This document shows positions 1-7,858 of a stretch of DNA of 39,145 bases, piece after piece. Origin of the DNA: Segatella cerevisiae (GTDB taxonomy: Bacteria > Bacteroidota > Bacteroidia > Bacteroidales > Bacteroidaceae); assembly GCF_024054555.1 (NCBI RefSeq), contig NZ_JAMXLY010000032.1:1-39145 (forward strand), read 5' to 3'. A program made the translations under genes and the position numbers. Each line of letters starts with the position of its first letter. Position 1 is the stretch's first letter. Under the pieces are notes generated by a model, which was not told the DNA's origin, made no database searches, and worked only from the letters and a program-made list of their open reading frames with translations.

Positions 1-72
1 CATACAGCCTTCGTAGTAATCCTTCAGTACTGACCGTTGCTCTGCTTCCGTAAATTCGTAATATTTTTTCAT
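1..72 (-). CDS. N-terminal fragment of an unidentified protein (runs off the window)
   Basis: The minus strand has an ATG at 72 followed by 24 open codons (start MKKYYEFTEAEQRS) to the window edge. A purine-rich GGAAAGAG lies a few bases before the ATG and could be a ribosome binding site. A TAACTTTG promoter element lies about 55 bp upstream on the same strand, a sensible position. Too little sequence is present to name a family. Confidence 0.6.
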   Translation of the reverse strand, partial: MKKYYEFTEAEQRSVLKDYYEGCM

Positions 73-127
73 CTCTTTCCTGATTTAAATTTAACTTCTT
101 TAAGTCAACTTTTTCCAGGCTAAGACA

Positions 128-164
128 CAAAGTTACAGAAATATTTTGTATTACAGATAATTTC
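128..164 (-). promoter_or_regulatory. Promoter-like block for the first gene (TAACTTTG type)
   Basis: On the minus strand the block ends in TAACTTTG (plus 128-135), matching the Bacteroidetes -7 consensus TAnnTTTG. The ~28 bp before it are nearly identical to the block preceding TAACTTTG in both 340-bp repeats (1316-1351 and 4530-4565): shared pieces are AATTATC, TAATACAAA and TATTTC. No TTTG is seen at the usual -33 distance, so the extended upstream sequence may replace it. Confidence 0.55.
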
Positions 165-488
165 TGCAAGTTTTTTTGATACCCTGATTAAATTTGTTAA
201 TCGTTCTTCGAATACGAATGTAGACCTAATTCTAAAAGAAATCATAACAGTGATCTCTCCGAATGAGTTTACGATAAATCACAATTATAACAAACAACGC
301 CGTTGTTTACGGAGGTATCCAATAGAAATATACTCAACCCGCCTGACATCCCTCAGAAGCCTTGCAAGACGACACTCACCTCAAGGCGGACTCTATAAAA
401 AAGAAATATATTTTGTAATCAACGTTAAACAATGCCGAAGATTGGGGAATACCACAGTACCTTCGCAACATATAAAGATCATTTAAAT
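165..488. other. AT-rich intergenic stretch, no convincing gene
   Basis: This stretch separates two divergent genes. A plus-strand open frame from 250 shows no recognisable protein and has unlikely composition. About 50 bp near 196-247 resemble 1529-1579 (roughly 70% by eye), and a shorter match around 300-331 resembles 1622-1653, so the leaders of the two plus-strand genes may be distantly related. No strong terminator or consensus promoter for the downstream gene was seen. Confidence 0.4.
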
Positions 489-1102
489 ATGAAGAATGAA
501 ATTCTATTTGTTTTACTTAACGAATATGCTGATTATGAACCTGCGTACATTTCGGGAAGTATTAATTGTGGTCGGGCTGGTTTAAAGAAAAAACCTTTAT
601 ACATCAATAAAGTGGTAGCTCCAACAATGGATCTTGTACGTTCTGTAGGAGGATTTATACCAAACCAGACTATACTTTCAGCACAATACCGACTGATTAT
701 ACCGCATTGATTTTAATCGGAGGATTCGGTTGGGACTCAGAAGAGGCAAAGAAAGTTATTCCTATTGTCGGACATGCTCTATCAAAAGGAATCATAGTTG
801 GAGCTATTTGCAATGCGGCTTCTTTTCTTGCACAAAATGGTTTCCTGAATAATATCAAGCATACCGGCAATGGATTGGAAGAGTTGAAACGCTGGGGCGG
901 AAAGAACTATACTAATGAAGCCGGGTATCAGAATATACAGGCTGTGAGCGATAAAGGGATAGTAACAGCTAACGGCACGGCTTCGCTGGAATTTGCTGTA
1001 GAACTGATGCGTCTATTAAAGGTTGATACTATCGAAAATATTTCAGCTTATTTCCAATTCATGAAATTAGGTTTTTGTGAATTTATGAAGCAAATAAAAT
1101 GA
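489..1102 (+). pseudogene. DJ-1/PfpI (type 1 glutamine amidotransferase-like) gene with a frameshift
   Basis: Two overlapping frames together encode a YdeA-like DJ-1/PfpI family protein. The first part (from ATG 489) reads MKNEILFVLLNEYADYE and continues through VAPTMDLVRSVGGF. The reading then moves to another frame near 656, giving TKPDYTFSTIPTDYTALILIGG and the nucleophile-elbow segment GAICNAAS with the expected cysteine, then HTGNGLEELKRWGG and TANGTASLEFAVELM. Restoring one base near 657 gives 204 residues, the usual family length. As given, translation from 489 stops at 710. No slippery heptamer is visible, so a genuine pseudogene or a one-base sequence error is likelier than programmed frameshifting. 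Family members often act as glyoxalase/deglycase-like or stress proteins; the substrate here is unknown. Confidence 0.8.
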
Positions 1103-1148
1103 GCTTTCAGATAAGGCATATCACTAATATCCACTAAATAAATTTATG

Positions 1149-1190
1149 CCATGGCTTTCATAATAATATGGGAGCCATGGTTTTCTTTTT
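1149..1190 (+). terminator. Rho-independent-like terminator in repeat copy 1
   Basis: CCATGGCT (1149-1156) pairs with AGCCATGG (1173-1180). The stem extends inward by TTCAT against ATGGG, giving 13 pairs around an AATAAT loop. A T-rich tract TTTTCTTTTT follows at 1181-1190. It lies 46 bp after the stop of the DJ-1-like pseudogene and probably ended its transcription. The copy-2 hairpin differs only by pair-preserving changes. Confidence 0.75.
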
Positions 1191-1315
1191 GAGAACATAT
1201 TTTTATCCCGATTTCCATGAAACGTTTGTCAAGTTGAGGAAAGACAAGCATAATGAAAGTTGCGCTTTCTTTGACATTCATCGTTATATTTCACATTATG
1301 GAATAAAAAACTATA

Positions 1316-1351
1316 GGAATTATCCTTAATACAAATATTTCAGTAACTTTG
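1316..1351 (+). promoter_or_regulatory. Promoter-like block in repeat copy 1
   Basis: TAACTTTG at 1344-1351 fits TAnnTTTG and is preceded by the conserved ATTATCCTTAATACAAAT-type sequence shared with 4530-4565 and, inverted, 128-164. The nearest downstream gene begins 527 bp away, so either this copy drives a long leader or it is a relic. No canonical -33 TTTG is visible. Confidence 0.45.
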
Positions 1352-1465
1352 AACCCTGATATCATAGAAATTATTGTTTGTAAGCTTCGATTTTCAATAC
1401 CTTTAAGTCGATATGACTTTTACAGATCATCAAATCTTTAAGCAATTACATTTCATCTAGCTTAC

Positions 1466-1877
1466 CCTAATTTATTATCTTAAACGATGTAAGTCCGACG
1501 AATTCTCAAAAAGGACCTTATTTTATTAACCGTCCGACGAACACAAATGCAGGACTAATCCTGTAAGAAGCCATAGTAGACAAACCTTTCAAATAAAATA
1601 CGATTATCCCATACCTTATCATGTTTTACGGAAACTATTATTATATAGAAATGCTATAATATCAGACAAAGCAATGTTAATCTGAAGATATTGTTTGTAA
1701 AAAACATTTATTTTATAAGTTTTATTTCTACCTTTGTCATCACTATTACAAATTGATAATAGGGTCAGCAAGTTTTCTTGGTTAGTCTAACCATTGAGAA
1801 AAGACAAAGGATTTTCCATTTAGAGAATAATTCTATCCGCACTATTAATTAAGGAATTCCATTTATTATAACAAAAT
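1466..1877 (+). promoter_or_regulatory. Leader region of the outer-membrane barrel gene, with a candidate -7 element
   Basis: No gene is seen in these ~410 bp. TACCTTTG at 1729-1736 matches the -7 consensus TAnnTTTG and would give a ~135-nt leader for the gene at 1878, although no TTTG lies at the right -33 distance. A small dyad TGGTTA-gtc-TAACCA (1779-1793) lies in that leader. About 50 bp at 1529-1579 resemble 196-247. Confidence 0.45.
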
Positions 1878-4232
1878 ATGATTCGGAGTAAATCATCAAG
1901 CATCTTGTCACTTTCAAAAGGAAGATTCATCGTTATTCTTTTATTGCTCTTTCCTTTAGTATGTTTGGGACAAGAGATTAAAGGAAAAATAACGAACACT
2001 AAAGGTACAGCTATCCCTTTTGCAAATATCGTACTGTTGTCTTCCGACAGTACCTTTGTAACGGGTACGGTAAGTGGAGAGGATGGTATTTTCACTATCA
2101 ATAATGTCACGACAAAAACAGGAATACTCCGAATCTCCTGCATAGGCTACAAAAACCGCTTTATCACCCAGACAATCGGAAACATTGGCAACATTGTATT
2201 ACAAGAAGATGCAACGACATTAAAAGAAATTACAGTAAAAGGAAACACGCCTACATATAAAATGACCGATGGCGGACTGGTGACTAATGTGTCGGGAACA
2301 ATGCTTGGAAAAGTCGGTACAGCCGAAGACGTATTAAAGTTTGTCCCCGGTTTGAGGAAAACTGACAATGGGTATGAAGTATTCGGCAAGGGCACTCCTC
2401 TGATCTATCTGAATGGGAAAAAAGTGAGGGACTTGAAAGAACTGGATAGGTTAAGTTCCGGTGACATCAAAGATGTGACATTAGTATCCAACCCCGGAGC
2501 AGAATATGATGCTTCTGCGCATGCCGTCTTAAAGATCAAGACATTATCCAAGAGCGGAGACGGCTTCGGCATCGACTACCGGCAAGTATTCGGCCTTGCC
2601 AATAAATTCTTTCATGAAGAACAACTCGACTGGAATTACAGAAAGGGAGGATTGGATCTGTTCGGCACACTGTATTACTCTCAGACAAACAGCAAGCAGA
2701 AGCAGACTAACCATCAGATGGTCCAAGATGGGAAGGCCCTTTTGCTTAACACTGATCTCAATATCAAATCAAAAAGCAACTATGGCAATGGAGTTGTCGG
2801 TTTTAACTACGATTTTGGAGAAAACCATTCCATAGGGGCGACTTACACTCTTGACATACCTTTCGTCAACAGAGGATGGTGGGAATCCCTGTCGAATGTA
2901 AAGATTGCAGAAGAACAGACAGAACTATTGAAAGACAATTTCACGACTAAGTTTAAAGCATTGCCTGACCATGATATCACAGCCTACTACAGTGGATTGA
3001 CAGGCAAAGTACAGATAGACTGGAACGGCGAATTATATTTCACAAAGACTGATAATGTACAAAAATCCTTTGAAACGGAGCAACTCCACCAAGACAACCG
3101 TACGGTGAAAACTAATAATGATAACAAAAGCCGGTTATATGCTACAAAAATCGTAGCATCAACGCCTGTATGGATAGGGAAACTTGATGTAGGCAGTGAA
3201 TTTACCAGAATCTCAAGAAACAGCGACTACACTGTAAACGGGAACAACAATTTATTGCCTGATGACAATAACAGCAGAACGACAGAATGGAACATGGCAG
3301 GGTTTTCTTCTTTTGAAATGAATATCAATAAAGTCAGACTGGATGCTGGTTTGAGATTCGAGCATGTTTCCTTTAAATATTACGATCATAATGTCTATAA
3401 GGCCGAACAGAGCAGGAAATACAACAACTTGTTTCCTAATGTTTCCATAGACTTCCCGATAAAACATGTTGATGTTGATTTTGCTTATACCGTAAAAGTC
3501 AGCAGACCTACATATGACATGCTGAGCAGTAACGTGCAATATAATGACCGCTATACCTATCAAGGGGGCAATCCCCTGCTTCAACCCTGCCAAACACACA
3601 CAGCAGAATTTAACATCACATATCATTGGATACATTTCAATGGCAATTGGACATACTACCATGACAGCTTCTATCAGTATGTCAAACCTTATGAGAAGAG
3701 TTCCAACATAACGGTTTTTTCTTTCAGGAATATCCCCCATTACCAATCGATATATGCAGGTGTGACCTTATCACCGAAGCTAGCGTGGTGGCAACCCATG
3801 TTTGACTTTGGAGTCCGCAAGCAATTTTTCCATATAAAAGAAGACCATACTACAACAGAATATGATCATCCCATAATGTTCTTGACGTTTAACAATATTT
3901 TCCAGTTACCGAAGGATTATATGTTAAATATAGACATGGACTATCAAACGGGGGGGCATTCCACAGCCATTAGATGGGATTCAGAAGGTGGAGTGAATGT
4001 TGGGATATATAAGTCCCTCCTGAAAGACAGACTCACGTTAAATCTCCAAGCCAAAGACATCTTCAATTCATACAAAACCGTTAACAGGTTAATTTATGGA
4101 GACCGGAATATATCTAATTGGAAAAAAGCCGATAGTCGTCAACTCATGTTAACCATCAGATATAAAATCAATACGACAAAGAGTAAATATAAGGGAACGG
4201 GAGCCGGCCTAGAAGATAAAAACCGACTATAA
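1878..4232 (+). CDS. Outer-membrane beta-barrel protein (TonB-dependent receptor-like, OMP_b-brl_3 type)
   Basis: The 784-residue protein begins with a basic N-terminus and hydrophobic signal segment (about residues 14-31, ending VCLGQ). Next comes a carboxypeptidase-regulatory-like beta-sandwich of about 85 residues (IKGKITNTKGTAIPFANIVL, then DGIFTINNV and RISCIGYK). A plug-like segment follows (VLKFVPGLRKTDNGYEVFGK, LIYLNGKKVRD, then VTLVSNPGAEYDASAHAVLKIKT). The remaining ~560 residues alternate aromatic and polar residues, as in a transmembrane barrel. The length suits the Bacteroidetes outer-membrane beta-barrel family with Pfam-style OMP_b-brl_3 architecture. No TonB box is obvious and no SusD partner is adjacent, so the ligand is unknown. 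The gene stands alone between two 340-bp direct repeats, the second providing its likely terminator. Confidence 0.88.
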   Translation: MIRSKSSSILSLSKGRFIVILLLLFPLVCLGQEIKGKITNTKGTAIPFANIVLLSSDSTFVTGTVSGEDGIFTINNVTTKTGILRISCIGYKNRFITQTIGNIGNIVLQEDATTLKEITVKGNTPTYKMTDGGLVTNVSGTMLGKVGTAEDVLKFVPGLRKTDNGYEVFGKGTPLIYLNGKKVRDLKELDRLSSGDIKDVTLVSNPGAEYDASAHAVLKIKTLSKSGDGFGIDYRQVFGLANKFFHEEQLDWNYRKGGLDLFGTLYYSQTNSKQKQTNHQMVQDGKALLLNTDLNIKSKSNYGNGVVGFNYDFGENHSIGATYTLDIPFVNRGWWESLSNVKIAEEQTELLKDNFTTKFKALPDHDITAYYSGLTGKVQIDWNGELYFTKTDNVQKSFETEQLHQDNRTVKTNNDNKSRLYATKIVASTPVWIGKLDVGSEFTRISRNSDYTVNGNNNLLPDDNNSRTTEWNMAGFSSFEMNINKVRLDAGLRFEHVSFKYYDHNVYKAEQSRKYNNLFPNVSIDFPIKHVDVDFAYTVKVSRPTYDMLSSNVQYNDRYTYQGGNPLLQPCQTHTAEFNITYHWIHFNGNWTYYHDSFYQYVKPYEKSSNITVFSFRNIPHYQSIYAGVTLSPKLAWWQPMFDFGVRKQFFHIKEDHTTTEYDHPIMFLTFNNIFQLPKDYMLNIDMDYQTGGHSTAIRWDSEGGVNVGIYKSLLKDRLTLNLQAKDIFNSYKTVNRLIYGDRNISNWKKADSRQLMLTIRYKINTTKSKYKGTGAGLEDKNRL

Positions 4233-4360
4233 TGAAGAGTTTCCGGATGTACAGACAACATGATATATTCTGACGATCAATGAAATACTAAAAGAATTAA
4301 CCCCTGCTTCTGAACTAGTAATACTCAATTTATTGCTTGTCCACACTAAATACATTTACA

Positions 4361-4402
4361 CCATAGCTTTCATAATAATATGAGAGCTATGGTTTTCCTT
4401 TT
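4361..4402 (+). terminator. Rho-independent-like terminator in repeat copy 2
   Basis: CCATAGCT (4361-4368) pairs with AGCTATGG (4385-4392). The stem extends by TTCAT against ATGAG to 13 pairs with an AATAAT loop, followed by TTTTCCTTTT. Compared with copy 1, one G-C pair became A-U and one U-G wobble became U-A, so pairing is preserved. It probably terminates the beta-barrel gene. Confidence 0.78.
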
Positions 4403-4529
4403 GAGGATCTATTTTTATCCCGATTTCCATGAAATACGTGCCAAGTCGAGGAAAGATGAGCATGATGATGTTGTACTTTTTTCAGAATTCATTGTTAATT
4501 TTTCCATTATGGAATAAAAAAACTTACAT

Positions 4530-4565
4530 AAATTTATCCTTAATACAAATATTTCAGTAACTTTG
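4530..4565 (+). promoter_or_regulatory. Candidate promoter of the dlt-like operon
   Basis: TAACTTTG at 4558-4565 matches TAnnTTTG and carries the same upstream block as copy 1. It would give a ~145-nt leader to the adenylation-enzyme gene at 4718. The leader contains the conserved dyad AAGTC-gatat-GACTT. No canonical -33 element is visible. Confidence 0.55.
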
Positions 4566-4717
4566 AGCCCTGATATCATCGAAATTGTTGTTTATAAGCT
4601 TCGATTTTCAATACCTTTAAGTCGATATGACTTTTACAGATCGTCAAATCTTTAAGCAATTACATTTCATCGAACTTACATGTTAAAAGAATATTTATAT
4701 ATAATAGTACCTATATT

Positions 4718-6205
4718 ATGTTTCTTGAAAAGATAATACTTACCCTGCACAAAAACTTCATGGAAAATGGAGACCGATCAGCTTTTTGTATAGGAGACCG
4801 TATTTATTCATACTTTCATCTGAAGCAAAGAGCTAATGCAATAAGAAAGGTCATCCGCTTGATTCCAGAACAATATTTCGGTTTAATGGCCTACGATGAT
4901 TTAGATACTTATGCATCTATCATTGCATTATGGATGGAAGGAAGGTGCTATGTACCTCTACATCCTTTACAACCAGAAGAAAGACTAGCTAACATTATCC
5001 GTCAAGTAGATATTAGGACAGTTTTGAACCCTACTGATTCTAAATTATCTTTTCAAGTCAGAGAAGTCAATACCCCTTCTTTACCGGATAGTGATGAATT
5101 GTTTTCTCCGCCCCAGATTACATGGGAGTCTCGTCCCGCATATATTTTGTTTACTTCCGGCAGTACAGGCATTCCTAAAGGCGTTCCTGTAACTTTTGGG
5201 AATTTAGCAGCATTTGTCGACGCCTTTGATCATTTGGGAGTAGAGTTGTCTAACCAGGACCGTTGCCTTCAGATGTTTGACCTCACCTTTGATCTTTCTG
5301 TCGGCAGCTATCTTCCGGCATTGCTTCATGGAGCCTGCATTTATACGGTCCCCTTAGGAAGTGTAAAATACCAAGAAGTATTTCGCCTGATGGATGAATA
5401 CCAGTTGACAGAAGCCTTGATGGTTCCTTCTGTCATACATTATCTTCGACCATACATGAAAGAGTTGTCTGACAAAGAAATGCACGATTGTCTTTTTTGT
5501 GGAGAGGCATTGCCTGGAGAAGACGTAAAAGATTGGAGCGTATCTGTTCCTAGAAGTCGAATATGGAACGTATACGGGCCTACAGAAAACACAATTTACT
5601 GTACCGCCTATCCAATAAATAATACGACTAATCCGAAGAATGTTAACGGTACAGTAAGTATCGGACAGGCTATGAAAAACTCTCATACTGCGATTATAGA
5701 TGAAGATAACCGTTTTCTGGGTGTGGGTGAAAGTGGAGAACTATGCCTCTCCGGTACCCAGTTGACCCCAGGATACTGGCACAATGAAAAGAATAATCAG
5801 TTGGCTTTTTTCCAAAAGGATGGCACAAGATGGTATAAAACCGGAGATATCTGTAAAACAGATAAGGAAGGAGATATTCTCTATGAAGGCAGGAAAGATT
5901 CACAAGTGAAAATACAAGGTTTCCGTGTGGAATTGGGAGAAATAGAGAACAGGGCCCGAATGTTTTACAGAGGCGAGCGGAATGTCGTCGTTGTCGCATT
6001 AAAGAACGGACAAGGATTGATAACCCTCTATCTGATTGTAGAGGGAGATGAGGAAAACTCAGAATCTTTGGAATCTTACCTCCGGCTATTCCTTCCGGCT
6101 TATATGATTCCCCAGAGAATTTTCTTTATCAAGCAATTCCCTCAAAATGTGAATAACAAAATTGACAGGAAAGCAATTAGAGAAGTGATAAAAAACAAAA
6201 TTTAA
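4718..6205 (+). CDS. DltA-like amino-acid adenylation enzyme (carrier protein ligase)
   Basis: This 495-residue AMP-forming adenylation enzyme would activate an amino acid with ATP and load it on the carrier protein encoded next. Visible core motifs are the P-loop TSGSTGIPKG (residues 146-155), NVYGPTE (284-290), YKTGD (373-377), GRKDSQVKIQGFRVELGEIE (391-410) and the C-terminal NNKIDR with catalytic Lys481. The segment LFCGEALP keeps a cysteine (Cys261) aligned with the cysteine that, as I recall, lets Bacillus DltA select D-alanine. The length is right for free-standing DltA and no condensation domain is present. It is first in a tight four-gene operon (12-bp gap to the carrier). D-Ala is the likely substrate by analogy; another small amino acid is possible. 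Confidence 0.87.
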   Translation: MFLEKIILTLHKNFMENGDRSAFCIGDRIYSYFHLKQRANAIRKVIRLIPEQYFGLMAYDDLDTYASIIALWMEGRCYVPLHPLQPEERLANIIRQVDIRTVLNPTDSKLSFQVREVNTPSLPDSDELFSPPQITWESRPAYILFTSGSTGIPKGVPVTFGNLAAFVDAFDHLGVELSNQDRCLQMFDLTFDLSVGSYLPALLHGACIYTVPLGSVKYQEVFRLMDEYQLTEALMVPSVIHYLRPYMKELSDKEMHDCLFCGEALPGEDVKDWSVSVPRSRIWNVYGPTENTIYCTAYPINNTTNPKNVNGTVSIGQAMKNSHTAIIDEDNRFLGVGESGELCLSGTQLTPGYWHNEKNNQLAFFQKDGTRWYKTGDICKTDKEGDILYEGRKDSQVKIQGFRVELGEIENRARMFYRGERNVVVVALKNGQGLITLYLIVEGDEENSESLESYLRLFLPAYMIPQRIFFIKQFPQNVNNKIDRKAIREVIKNKI

Positions 6206-6217
6206 AATACAAATAAC

Positions 6218-6460
6218 ATGGAAAGACAGGAAGTACTGAAAACATTGAATGGAATTTTTGTCAAAGTACTAAAGAAACCGAATCTCTGTTTGACAGAGAA
6301 CATGTCCACAGATGATATTGACGAGTGGGACTCCTTAAACAATATGATCATCATTGCAGAAATTGAAAAACAGTTTCACTTTCATCTGAAAATGAGAGAT
6401 ATTATCCGTATAAAAACAGTCGGAGACATGTGTGATGTCATCTTAAAACGGACAAAATAA
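6218..6460 (+). CDS. DltC-like acyl/aminoacyl carrier protein
   Basis: The 80-residue acidic protein has the carrier-protein attachment motif in IDEWDSLNNM, where Ser39 would receive 4'-phosphopantetheine. It follows the adenylation enzyme by 12 bp and precedes the MBOAT gene by 15 bp. In the dlt system the carrier holds the activated D-alanine as a thioester for delivery to DltB. The order here (ligase, carrier, MBOAT, SGNH) differs from the Gram-positive dltA-B-C-D order. Confidence 0.87.
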   Translation: MERQEVLKTLNGIFVKVLKKPNLCLTENMSTDDIDEWDSLNNMIIIAEIEKQFHFHLKMRDIIRIKTVGDMCDVILKRTK

Positions 6461-6475
6461 ATACAGCCAGTCATC

Positions 6476-7849
6476 ATGGAATTTCTTTCGATCCCGTTTG
6501 TGATATGTATGACACTAACCTTTGTCTTTTATTACATGAAGAAAGACAAGAGGTGGCAACATGTTATTCTCCTTCTTGCGAGTTTCGCTTTTATCGGTTA
6601 CTACCATTTATCTTATCTTATTGTCTCTGCAGGAATTACTATTTTTACTTTTTGGTCCGGCAAAACCATCTCTAGATTTCTGGATACATCGAAAGCAACA
6701 GTGATTCTTTGGTCCAGTGTCGTTATTCTAGTTGGCTTCTGGCTCGTGGCACGCTATTGGTCACCCCTGTTCCCATTGGGTATTTCTTTTTATACTTTTC
6801 AGGCTCTATCCTATCTGATAGAAATCTATTGGGAGTCGGAAAAACCGGAAGACGATTTTTGGGATTTCACCTTGTACATGATGTTATTCATGAAATTCCT
6901 TTCCGGACCTATAGAACGCGGCTTTGACATATTACCCCAATTGAAAGCAGCAAAGAAATTCAACTACCAACAGGTAACGAGAGGATTAAAACTTGTTGCG
7001 TGGGGTGTGTTTCTCAAATTAGTGATTGCAGACCGAATAGCCCCTTCTTTGAATACGGTTCTGGATCATGTGAGAAATGCTTCCGGAATGCAGCTTCTGA
7101 CAGCGACATTCCTTTATCCGATACAACTTTATGCCGACTTTGCCGGGTATACTGCTATGGCTATTGGTTTGGGCAGGATGATGGGTTTCCGGTTCAGACC
7201 TAACTTCAATCGTCCTTTTGTTTCCCAATCTACAGGAGAGTTATGGCGTCGCTGGCACATGACACTTTCTTTTTGGGTGCGTGATTATGTTTTTACCCCC
7301 TTGGATGCTTCCTTGAGGAGGTACAAAAAGTGGGGAGTATATTTGTCTCTGCTGATTACTTTTATTGCCATTGGTGTTTGGCACGGAGCGGGCTGGACCT
7401 TTGCTCTTTACGGACTCTTCCAGGGGATAGTCATCATATATGAGACGGCAACAAAGAATGGGCGGAAAAAAGTAAAGAAGATTATAGGACAAAAGGCATG
7501 GAAGTTGGTGATGATTCTCCGGACATACCTACTCTTTGCTTTATCACTACTCTTCTTCCGGGTGGAAAAACTCAATGATGTATTCTATACCTATTCTCAT
7601 CTCTTTAGTGGTTTTCAGACAAATATTAAAGAGTTGAGGCTTGGAATGACGGATTTTTACTGGAACGTTTTTGGAGTAGCCACAGTTGCAATGCTGGTTT
7701 TGGAATATCTCAATTCTCGTCATAGTCTGATTTTGTGGACAGAAAAATTGAATACGCCTTGCAGATGGGTACTTTACCTAGGATTTGTATTGACTATTTT
7801 CCTGTTCGGTTCCTTCGGGGTAGAAAATTTTATTTATATCCAATTCTAA
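6476..7849 (+). CDS. DltB/AlgI-like membrane-bound O-acyltransferase (MBOAT)
   Basis: The 457-residue multi-pass inner-membrane protein has about ten hydrophobic segments. MBOAT signatures are present: PLGISFYTFQALSYLIEIYW, FLSGPIERG, YADFAGYTAMAIGLGRMMGF, and SQSTGELWRRWHMTLSFWVRDY with His261. WHGAGWTFALYG holds the presumed catalytic His303. The family moves an acyl or aminoacyl group from a cytoplasmic donor across the membrane; AlgI acetylates alginate and DltB transfers D-alanine. The adjacent adenylation enzyme and carrier favour aminoacyl transfer. It starts 15 bp after the carrier gene and ends 9 bp before the SGNH-like gene. Confidence 0.9.
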   Translation: MEFLSIPFVICMTLTFVFYYMKKDKRWQHVILLLASFAFIGYYHLSYLIVSAGITIFTFWSGKTISRFLDTSKATVILWSSVVILVGFWLVARYWSPLFPLGISFYTFQALSYLIEIYWESEKPEDDFWDFTLYMMLFMKFLSGPIERGFDILPQLKAAKKFNYQQVTRGLKLVAWGVFLKLVIADRIAPSLNTVLDHVRNASGMQLLTATFLYPIQLYADFAGYTAMAIGLGRMMGFRFRPNFNRPFVSQSTGELWRRWHMTLSFWVRDYVFTPLDASLRRYKKWGVYLSLLITFIAIGVWHGAGWTFALYGLFQGIVIIYETATKNGRKKVKKIIGQKAWKLVMILRTYLLFALSLLFFRVEKLNDVFYTYSHLFSGFQTNIKELRLGMTDFYWNVFGVATVAMLVLEYLNSRHSLILWTEKLNTPCRWVLYLGFVLTIFLFGSFGVENFIYIQF

Positions 7850-7858
7850 TAAAATAAG

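Larger units (their letters stand above)
1130..1465 (+). repeat. ~340-bp non-coding direct repeat, copy 1
   Basis: This block is repeated at 4339-4679 in the same orientation, about 85% identical by eye. Each copy contains a terminator-like hairpin, a ~120-bp less conserved middle, a promoter-like block ending TAACTTTG, and a nearly invariant ~110-bp tail that includes the small dyad AAGTC-gatat-GACTT. No reading frame is conserved between copies. The two copies flank the outer-membrane beta-barrel gene. Confidence 0.85.
4339..4679 (+). repeat. ~340-bp non-coding direct repeat, copy 2
   Basis: This is the second copy of the block at 1130-1465. It lies between the beta-barrel gene and the dlt-like operon, and its tail ends only ~38 bp before the first dlt-like start codon. 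The 3' third (from TAATACAAAT to the end) is the best conserved part, which points to selection on promoter and leader sequence rather than on a protein. Confidence 0.85.

Noticed and set aside
250..486. Plus-strand open frame upstream of the DJ-1-like gene
   Set aside because: Basic, low-quality translation with no family resemblance, overlapping the start of the recognised gene.
656..660. Programmed ribosomal frameshifting in the DJ-1-like gene
   Set aside because: No slippery heptamer, downstream pseudoknot or family precedent is visible; a one-base lesion or error explains it.
3252..3746. 164-codon minus-strand frame inside the barrel gene
   Set aside because: Shadow of the strongly supported plus-strand coding sequence; hydrophobic runs arise from complementing barrel codons.
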